Source of the DNA: Rhizobium sp.
GTDB lineage: Bacteria > Pseudomonadota > Alphaproteobacteria > Rhizobiales > Rhizobiaceae
Assembly (NCBI GenBank): GCA_028290545.1
Contig: JAQGJP010000018.1
Span: forward strand, 1-64,000
Length of the DNA: 64,000 nucleotides
Reading direction: 5' to 3'
In this document: piece by piece, positions 58,324 through 64,000 of the stretch
Layout: each line of letters begins with the position of its first letter
Position numbering within the stretch: the stretch's first letter is position 1
Position numbers and translations under genes: made by a program
Notes under the pieces: generated by a model
What the model was told of the DNA's origin: nothing
Seen by the model: the letters and a program-made list of their open reading frames with translations, nothing else
The model's database searches: none

Positions 58324-60081
58324 TCAATCGCACAACGCCTTCAGCTTGCCGGCAACCGCCGTCATGTTGTCGAGATTGCCGGCGCCGGGATCGCCATCCC
58401 AGTTCTTGGCGAGACGGAAGATGGTGACGTCCTTCGGCAGCAGCATGACGTAATTCTCCCCCCTGCCGTCCATGATCGGATAGCTGAACGTGCAGCCTTT
58501 CTCCGTATAGGTCGAACGCCAGAACGCCTTGTGGTATTGGGGCTTTTCCGCATTGCCGGTCGGCAGGCCGACGGCCTTCGCTGCGGGCATGATATCGGCG
58601 AGTTTTTCGGCGTTGAGGATCTGCACGCCGGAGAACTTGCCGCCGTTCTGGAAGAGCCGGGCGATCTTGATGAGGTCGCCGATCGTCGGATAGAAACCGT
58701 AGGCCATCAGCGCCTGATCCTTGCTGGGGTCCGCCTCGATGGTCTTGTTGATCGGCGCGTCGTCGATACCGATCGGCTCATAGACTTCCTTGCGCAGGAA
58801 ATCCCAGACATTGGCTTGCGGACCTTCCTTGGCCTGCAGATAGCGGGTCATGGCGACGCCGAGCAGGAACATGTCCTCGTCGCGATAGCGCGCCACCTTG
58901 CCCGGACCCCAGGAATAAGGCTTGGCACCCTTGAGCAGTGCTTCGATCTTGCCCGCCGTGGTCGGAGCCTGGTACCAGGCGTAATAGGCATCGCCGAACG
59001 GTTCGGAAATGGCCGGCGGCTCGGCCTTGTCGGCCCCGTAGCCGACACCGGTCGCCACGTTCAGCGCGTCGCCGAAGGTCACGTCCTTCCAGCCGGGCAC
59101 GTCACGGGCCTCGGTGATATAGTCGACGATCTTCGTATCGAAGATTTCCGGGCCGTATTTCTCGGCGAGCCGCAGCATGGCCGCGGCATTGCCGGCCGAC
59201 TTGGTCACCGACCAGACGCCGAAACGCTGGCGGTCGCAATAGGGTAGCTCGCCCGCCGGCGTCGGGCAGGACTTGAGATAGAAATTGCCATCGATCGAAA
59301 GTCCGTCGAGGACGATCTCGCCGGGGCGGATCTTGCTGTCGAAACCGATGAGCTTGTCCTTGCCATATCTGGCATCGAGATCCGTCCAGGGTTGCAGCTC
59401 CTCCCGGCCGGCCATGGCTTTTTCATGCGCCACTTTCAATGTGTCCGCAGTGGCGAGCTTAGCGGGCTTGTATTCCGCCTTCAGCGATCCTGAGGCGGTG
59501 AAATAATCCTCGACATAGAAGGGCGAGGTCTGGGTCAGGATCTGATACCGGATCGGGGAAACCTCAGCCCCCTTGTAAAGAAAAGTCGCGACGCCGTTAT
59601 GCGTTTCGCCCTCGATCGAATTCATCAGCGCGAACGGGAAGGATGCCCGCGACCAGCCATTGTCCGCAGGTTCCGACCAGACCTTGCCCGGCTGGACGAT
59701 AATGTCCCAGAAACTGTGGCCCGCCGGAAGCGTGCCGTTGCGGATGATGTCCTGGGTTTCCGGAACGAGATCGTCGCCGACGGTCATGAACGAAAGGCTG
59801 ACACCCGGAAAGATCTGCGGATCCTTGCCGAGCACCTTGTTGCTTTTGAATTTTGCCGGGTTGGTCAGCATCGCGTCTTCGGTCAGGACCAGACTTCCGG
59901 AGAAAGGTTCGTGGGCGTTCTCGTTGTTTGCGGGTGGCAGGAATGCCGCGTTGTCGACGAGAGCATAAGCGGCCGACGGTGCGGTCATTTCATCGGCAGT
60001 CAGAGCTTGCCGCGCTGCCGCCTGGGCCAGTTGAGCGAAGATGGACAGGAAGGCGGAGGCAAGAAGAACGGATTTCAGCAT
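58324..60081 (-). CDS. Exported serine hydrolase, beta-lactamase/transpeptidase-like
   Basis: 585 residues from the ATG at 60081, with AGAGGG 7 bases upstream; the ATG at 60087 would be too close to that site. Signal peptide (SVLLASAFLSIFAQLAQAAARQ). The class C beta-lactamase-like region holds the nucleophile motif Ser-x-x-Lys as SVTK (Ser291, Lys294), within RFGVWSVTKSAGNAAAMLRLAEKYG, plus the YTEKGCTFSYPIMDGRGENYVMLLP segment. It is an esterase, peptidase or penicillin-binding-like enzyme of the periplasm. An N-terminal part of ~270 residues precedes the catalytic domain and has no recognised fold. Substrate unknown. Confidence 0.85.
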   Translation of the reverse strand: MLKSVLLASAFLSIFAQLAQAAARQALTADEMTAPSAAYALVDNAAFLPPANNENAHEPFSGSLVLTEDAMLTNPAKFKSNKVLGKDPQIFPGVSLSFMTVGDDLVPETQDIIRNGTLPAGHSFWDIIVQPGKVWSEPADNGWSRASFPFALMNSIEGETHNGVATFLYKGAEVSPIRYQILTQTSPFYVEDYFTASGSLKAEYKPAKLATADTLKVAHEKAMAGREELQPWTDLDARYGKDKLIGFDSKIRPGEIVLDGLSIDGNFYLKSCPTPAGELPYCDRQRFGVWSVTKSAGNAAAMLRLAEKYGPEIFDTKIVDYITEARDVPGWKDVTFGDALNVATGVGYGADKAEPPAISEPFGDAYYAWYQAPTTAGKIEALLKGAKPYSWGPGKVARYRDEDMFLLGVAMTRYLQAKEGPQANVWDFLRKEVYEPIGIDDAPINKTIEADPSKDQALMAYGFYPTIGDLIKIARLFQNGGKFSGVQILNAEKLADIMPAAKAVGLPTGNAEKPQYHKAFWRSTYTEKGCTFSYPIMDGRGENYVMLLPKDVTIFRLAKNWDGDPGAGNLDNMTAVAGKLKALCD

Positions 60082-60231
60082 GGGCATACCCTCTCGTTGA
60101 TCAGCAAAACATGTCTGCGCCCGCCGATCATTTCGATACAGGGTGGCACATGACGTGCAGTTTCAGAAGCTAAATATACCGGATGCGAAATTGAAAGTTG
60201 ATCGCAGTCGTGGCGAAAGCGATCAATACCT

Positions 60232-61620
60232 TCACCTCGGCCCGATCATCAGTTCCGGCCGCACGACTTCGTCGTACTGTTCTTCGCTGACAAGCCCGCT
60301 GGCGAGCGCTTCCTCCCTCAGCGTGGTGCCATTCTTATGTGCGGCCTTGGCGATTCTCGCCGCGCCGTCATAGCCGATCAGCGGCGCAAGTGCGGTGACA
60401 AGCATCAGCGAGCGGTCCAGCCCGGCCTTGATATTGTCGACGCGGGCCTCGATGCCGACCACGCAATTGTCGGTGAATGAGCGCGCCGCGTCACCCAGCA
60501 ACTGTACGGACTGCAGGAAATTATAGGCCATCATCGGGTTATAGACATTGAGCTCGAAATGCCCCTGGCTGCCGGCGAAAGTGATCCCGGCGTTGTTGCC
60601 GAAGATGTGGGCGCAGACCTGAGTAAGGGCTTCCGACTGGGTCGGATTGACCTTGCCCGGCATGATCGACGATCCCGGCTCGTTTTCCGGCAGTGCCAGT
60701 TCGCCGAGACCGGCGCGCGGGCCGGAGCCGAGAAACCGGATGTCGTTGGCGATCTTGAAGAGCGCGACCGCGGCCGCATTGATCGCCCCATGCGAAAAGA
60801 CCATCGCATCATGGGAGGCCAGCGCCTCGAACTTGTTGGGCGCAGTGACGAAGGGCATTCCGGTGATCGCGGCGATCTCTTCGGCGACCTTTTCGGCGAA
60901 TCCGATCGGTGCGTTCAGCCCGGTTCCGACCGCGGTGCCGCCCTGGGCGAGTTCCAGCAGGCCCGGCATGGTATCCCCGATTCGTTTGATCGCCGAATGA
61001 ACCTGCGCGGCATAGCCGGAAAACTCCTGCCCGAGCGTCAGCGGCGTGGCGTCCTGGGTATGCGTCCGGCCGATCTTGATGATCGGGGCGAACTCAACCG
61101 CCTTCTTCGCCAGCGCCTTGTGCAGATGGTTGAGCGCAGGAATGAGATGGTGGGAAATCTGCTCGGCGCAGGCGATGTGCATGGCCGTCGGATAGGTATC
61201 GTTGGACGACTGGCTCATATTGACGTGGTCGTTGGGGTGCACGGGCTTTTTCGAGCCCTTGATGCCGCCCAACAGTTCGATCGCCCGGTTGGAGATCACC
61301 TCATTGGCGTTCATGTTGGACTGCGTGCCCGAGCCTGTCTGCCAGACGACCAGCGGAAAGTGATCGTTGAGCTTGCCGTCGATGACTTCCTGTGCGGCAG
61401 TGACGATGACGTCGCCGATCAGCCTGTCCAACTGCTTGAGGCCCATATTGGCGCGCGCCGCGGCCTGCTTGACGATGCCGAGCGCACGCACGACGGCCAG
61501 CGGCTGCTTCTCCCAGCCGATCTTGAAATTGCCGAGCGAACGTTCGGCCTGAGCACCCCAATAGCGGCTGTCTTCGACGTCGATAGGGCCGAATGTGTCG
61601 GTTTCGGTGCGCGTGGTCAT
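60232..61620 (-). CDS. fumC: Fumarate hydratase, class II
   Basis: 462 residues from the ATG at 61620, preceded by AGGAGAGCGGC; a start at 61644 is less likely. Iron-independent fumarase/aspartase superfamily: early [59 protein letters not shown], and the signature [20 protein letters not shown]. Interconverts fumarate and malate. It complements the oxygen-sensitive class I enzyme at 55567. Single gene. Confidence 0.96.
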   Translation of the reverse strand: MTTRTETDTFGPIDVEDSRYWGAQAERSLGNFKIGWEKQPLAVVRALGIVKQAAARANMGLKQLDRLIGDVIVTAAQEVIDGKLNDHFPLVVWQTGSGTQSNMNANEVISNRAIELLGGIKGSKKPVHPNDHVNMSQSSNDTYPTAMHIACAEQISHHLIPALNHLHKALAKKAVEFAPIIKIGRTHTQDATPLTLGQEFSGYAAQVHSAIKRIGDTMPGLLELAQGGTAVGTGLNAPIGFAEKVAEEIAAITGMPFVTAPNKFEALASHDAMVFSHGAINAAAVALFKIANDIRFLGSGPRAGLGELALPENEPGSSIMPGKVNPTQSEALTQVCAHIFGNNAGITFAGSQGHFELNVYNPMMAYNFLQSVQLLGDAARSFTDNCVVGIEARVDNIKAGLDRSLMLVTALAPLIGYDGAARIAKAAHKNGTTLREEALASGLVSEEQYDEVVRPELMIGPR

Positions 61621-61886
61621 GCCGCTCTCCTGTGCAAAATCCAAAGTTCGCCTTATTTAGGGAGGTTTGGTCCGGTTGGAAATAGGGCCTTCAAATCATG
61701 GCAGCCAATATCGTGAATTCACCGCGGCTTTTTGCCTTTGCCTGTTACCGGCAGGTCGGCAGGATCAGCGTCACGGCGGAAAATCCAGGTTTTCCGGGCG
61801 AGAATAGCGATTTTCCGACGTGCAATGTGATGAGTGCGACACTATATCCTTTTTATGAAATCTTCATTTGAGTTCACGGTCATGTC

Positions 61887-62249
61887 ATGATTACTGAGGC
61901 GATGGAAAAAACGACACCGATCAACAAGCTGACGGCGCTTTCTCACGGCGGCCGGCTTGATATTTTCCGCCTTCTGGTCGGCGCCGGGGGCGAGGGCCTG
62001 AATGCAGGCGAAATTTCTTCGGCACTGGATCTGCGGCCCAATACACTTTCGGCGCATCTGACAATGCTGTCGTCGGCGGAACTCATCCGCTCGCAGCGTG
62101 AAGGGCGCAATATCCGCTATTTCGCTGAAATGGGTGCGATGCGCGAATTGCTCGGCTATCTGATGCAGGACTGTTGCGGCGGCAATCCCGATGTGGTCAA
62201 GCCGGCGCTCGACACACTCCATTGCAATGGTCGGGAACGCCCCTGCTGA
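61887..62249 (+). CDS. ArsR-family regulator with vicinal cysteines
   Basis: 120 residues. Winged helix: KLTALSHGGRLDIFRLLVGAGGEGLNAGEISSALDLRPNTLSAHLTMLSSAELIRSQREGRNIRYFAE. C-terminal Cys96-Cys97 in MQDCCGGN plus Cys113 and Cys120 make an arsenite-type thiolate site near the C-terminus, as in the Acidithiobacillus-type ArsR and not in the recognition helix. No ars transporter or reductase gene adjoins it, so its target is elsewhere or it senses something else. Divergent from fumC. Confidence 0.85.
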   Translation: MITEAMEKTTPINKLTALSHGGRLDIFRLLVGAGGEGLNAGEISSALDLRPNTLSAHLTMLSSAELIRSQREGRNIRYFAEMGAMRELLGYLMQDCCGGNPDVVKPALDTLHCNGRERPC

Positions 62250-62467
62250 ATTGGCGGTCGTCCATGCGATTGACTCGCGCGGCATCAGCGGACAGCGACG
62301 CAACTACTCATTGGGAACTGTGCCAGTGAACTCAAAAGCTGCGATCTGCTCCCCATCCGGGTGCCGTCCACCGGTAATTGCGAGTGCCATTTTGGTCACA
62401 ACGCTCGGCAATTTCGGCGCCGGAATTTCGAATGTGGCGTTGAAAGCCAGGTGCGGCAATTAGATTT

Positions 62468-62482
62468 TTAATAAAAAATTAA
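62468..62482. promoter_or_regulatory. Candidate CtrA box (TTAA-N7-TTAA)
   Basis: TTAA-TAAAAAA-TTAAC matches the CtrA consensus with the preferred final C. It lies 184 bp before the transpeptidase start. Cell-wall enzymes are among known CtrA targets in alphaproteobacteria. Confidence 0.6.
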
Positions 62483-62531
62483 CGTTATCAGTATGTTGTT
62501 AGGGCCTGAAAAGTTATTCCGACAAAAAGCC

Positions 62532-62547
62532 GTCACAAATTTGTGAC
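62532..62547. promoter_or_regulatory. Perfect palindrome upstream of the large L,D-transpeptidase
   Basis: GTCACAAATTTGTGAC is a perfect 16-bp palindrome without a spacer, 119 bp before the start codon and 50 bp from the CtrA-like box. It is a likely operator for a dimeric regulator (TGTGA-type arms recall CRP/FNR-like proteins, but the spacing differs). Confidence 0.5.
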
Positions 62548-62665
62548 CTCCTGAATGAACGGGTAGCGTCATCCGTTTTCTTTTCAAGCGACGGGCAATC
62601 AGGTATGAGTTGCTCTAGATCGATATCTGGGTGAGAGCGGTTCGGCCGCTGGGAATGATAACATA

Positions 62666-64000
62666 ATGAAGCTTTTCAAGACCGCGGCTATTGCCGCCCT
62701 GACCGTCTCCTGTGCAATCACCTTTGGCGCGCCGGCGGCGCAGTCGGCAACGCTGCTCGATTTCCTGCGTGGCAACAAGTCGTCGGACACTGAAAAGTCA
62801 GCCAGGAAAAACAACAATACGCTTTTCGGCCGCAGCAACGATAATTTCGGTGCTTCGCTTGACGACGACCTGGGTGGATTCCCCGATAGCCCGAAGTCGA
62901 ACCGGCCGCTGCCGAAAGTATCCGCTCCGAAATATTTCACCTACAAGGCCGACGGCCTGAAATTGATCGCAGTCGCCAAATTCGCGCCGAAGATGGAAAC
63001 GGCCGCCGCCGATCCGGTGCAGACCGATCCGTCTCAAACCGGCTCGATCCAGAACGTCAATATCATTCCCGAAATGGATTTCAGCAACAACCCGCGCGCC
63101 TTCATGATGGACGTGCACGCCAAGGCGACGGCAGACGTGGCCGCGGCGATCGAAAAATTCTATGCGGCGCATGACGGGCTTCTCTGGGTGGACGCGAATG
63201 GCGTGACGCAGAAGGCGCGCGACGCGATGGCGGCGCTTGCCGAGGTCGGCAATGTCGGCCTCGATGCCGCGGATTATCGAGTGACAGATCCGACCGACAC
63301 ATTCGTGGCCGTCGATGCGACCACCAAGCAGCGCCAGCTGATGCAGTTTGAAGTCGAACTGACGGCGGCGATGCTCTCCTATATCCAGGATACCCAGCGC
63401 GGCCGCATCGATCCGAACCGGATCGCCGAATATTATGATTTCAAACGCAAGAGCGTGAACCTTGAAGGCGCGTTGCGCGTCGCTTCGATGTCGCCCGATA
63501 TCAAGTCCTACCTCGAAAGCCGCTCGCCTTCCAACCCGCAGTTCGACGCGTTGAAGATGGAGCTCGCCAAGCTCCGCACCGAGCAGGGTGGAGAGGAAGC
63601 GCGGGTCGAAATTGCCCCGGGCACCCTGTTGAAGCCCGGCCAGGCCAACGATCAGGTGCCGAACGTGATTGCGGCGATCCGCCAGCATGGTTCCGATAAG
63701 CTCAAGCTCGAGCATTCGGTGACGCTTGCCTCTTACCAGGGCACGCCGGACTATACGCCTGAACTGGTCGACGTCGTTAAAGCGTTCCAGACCGAAAAGG
63801 GCTTGAAAGGCGACGGCGTCGTCGGCAAGGGCACCATTCGCCTGCTGATGGGCGGCGACACTGCCTCTTCCAAGATTGAAAAGGTTATCGTGGCGATGGA
63901 GCAGATGCGCTGGCTGCCGAACAATCTCGGTCCGCGCTACGTCTTCATCAACCAGCCGGCATTCAAGGTCTCCTACCACAACAACAACAAGGAAGAGTTC
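62666..64000 (+). CDS. L,D-transpeptidase, YcbB-like (5' part)
   Basis: The gene runs off the right edge; 445 residues are visible from the ATG at 62666. Signal peptide ending near PAAQSA, then a disordered Asn/Asp/Ser-rich stretch. A scaffold domain follows (EKFYAAHDGLLWVDANGVTQKARDAMAALAEVGNVGLDAADYRV, AMLSYIQDTQRGRIDPNRIAEYYDFKRK), then a peptidoglycan-binding-1 repeat (TPELVDVVKAFQTEKGLKGDGVVGKGTIRLLMG). The entry into the catalytic YkuD domain is QMRWLPNNLGPRYVFINQPAFKV. This is the layout of YcbB (LdtD), which makes 3-3 cross-links. The catalytic Cys lies beyond the window. A CtrA-like box and a palindrome lie upstream. Confidence 0.9.
   Translation, partial: MKLFKTAAIAALTVSCAITFGAPAAQSATLLDFLRGNKSSDTEKSARKNNNTLFGRSNDNFGASLDDDLGGFPDSPKSNRPLPKVSAPKYFTYKADGLKLIAVAKFAPKMETAAADPVQTDPSQTGSIQNVNIIPEMDFSNNPRAFMMDVHAKATADVAAAIEKFYAAHDGLLWVDANGVTQKARDAMAALAEVGNVGLDAADYRVTDPTDTFVAVDATTKQRQLMQFEVELTAAMLSYIQDTQRGRIDPNRIAEYYDFKRKSVNLEGALRVASMSPDIKSYLESRSPSNPQFDALKMELAKLRTEQGGEEARVEIAPGTLLKPGQANDQVPNVIAAIRQHGSDKLKLEHSVTLASYQGTPDYTPELVDVVKAFQTEKGLKGDGVVGKGTIRLLMGGDTASSKIEKVIVAMEQMRWLPNNLGPRYVFINQPAFKVSYHNNNKEEF

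Larger units (their letters stand above)
62250..62665. other. Promoter region of the large L,D-transpeptidase
   Basis: 416 bp without a defended gene; a weak open frame 62191-62463 is not protein-like. It contains a TTAA-N7-TTAA box (62468-62482) and a perfect 16-bp palindrome (62532-62547), then the leader of the gene at 62666. Confidence 0.6.

Noticed and set aside
60088-60231. Possible small gene between the serine hydrolase and fumC
   Set aside because: 144 bp with no ribosome site or recognisable protein pattern.
1-64000. tRNA, rRNA, CRISPR array, transposase or integrase genes
   Set aside because: I looked for repeat-spacer regularity and transposase- or integrase-like motifs and found none; short palindromic elements are the only mobile-like sequences. 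A tRNA scan was not run, so a missed tRNA cannot be fully excluded.

Overview
The window looks like chromosome of a member of the Rhizobiaceae (Rhizobium/Neorhizobium/Agrobacterium relatives). This is inferred from high GC, the very long UvrB with N- and C-terminal extensions, DUF1236/DUF486-type small proteins, TTAA-N7-TTAA boxes of the CtrA type, and GC-rich palindromic intergenic elements like those scattered through rhizobial genomes. No rRNA, tRNA, CRISPR array or intact insertion sequence was seen.

Layout. 1-947: the 3' end of gnd (6-phosphogluconate dehydrogenase). 1684-13053: a carbohydrate locus with a LacI-type regulator divergent from a complete ABC importer (binding protein, two permeases, ATPase), a GH2 beta-mannosidase, a TIM-barrel sugar isomerase, a Gfo/Idh/MocA dehydrogenase and a YghZ-type aldo/keto reductase. 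Together these suggest import of a beta-mannoside, its hydrolysis in the cytoplasm and further processing of the sugar. 13193-15421: a small exported protein and a TPR/GT41 (O-GlcNAc-transferase-like) glycosyltransferase. 15685-18850: the zinc uptake locus znuA / znuCB-zur with palindromes in the divergent promoter. 19082-26682: a GGDEF-EAL protein, gamma carbonic anhydrase, a TerC-family membrane protein, DusA, a berberine-bridge-type FAD oxidase and a DUF1236 protein.

27295-30510 is the accessory part. A solitary, AT-rich P-loop ATPase gene (Sll1717-like) is flanked by gene-poor and repeat-rich DNA. uvrB (30519-33773) carries two identical 63-bp palindrome-containing repeats in frame in its C-terminal tail. 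33899-40776 holds a DUF3137 protein, a diguanylate cyclase, an operon of DUF1800, DUF1501 and a secreted PAAR-like protein, a DUF486 protein and a thioesterase. 41363-47747 has molybdenum-cofactor genes (mobB, mobA, moaA) mixed with a candidate small RNA, an EamA transporter, a CHASE4-GGDEF cyclase with a CtrA-like box upstream, and tandem secreted paralogues.

47888-58228 holds DUF971, a HicA/DUF1902 toxin-antitoxin pair, a MarR regulator divergent from an alpha/beta hydrolase, a PPOX flavoprotein, an M15 peptidase, a nucleoside deoxyribosyltransferase-like protein, an L,D-transpeptidase, another diguanylate cyclase, class I fumarase, and a ParD antitoxin followed by a frameshifted ParE. 58324-64000 has a serine hydrolase, class II fumarase, an orphan ArsR with a Cys-Cys pair, and the start of a large YcbB-like L,D-transpeptidase with a CtrA-like box upstream.

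Four GGDEF proteins in 64 kb show heavy investment in cyclic-di-GMP signalling. The items most worth following up are the isolated ATPase island, the in-frame repeat insertions in uvrB, the signal-peptide PAAR-like protein coupled to DUF1501/DUF1800, and the candidate sRNA between mobB and mobA.
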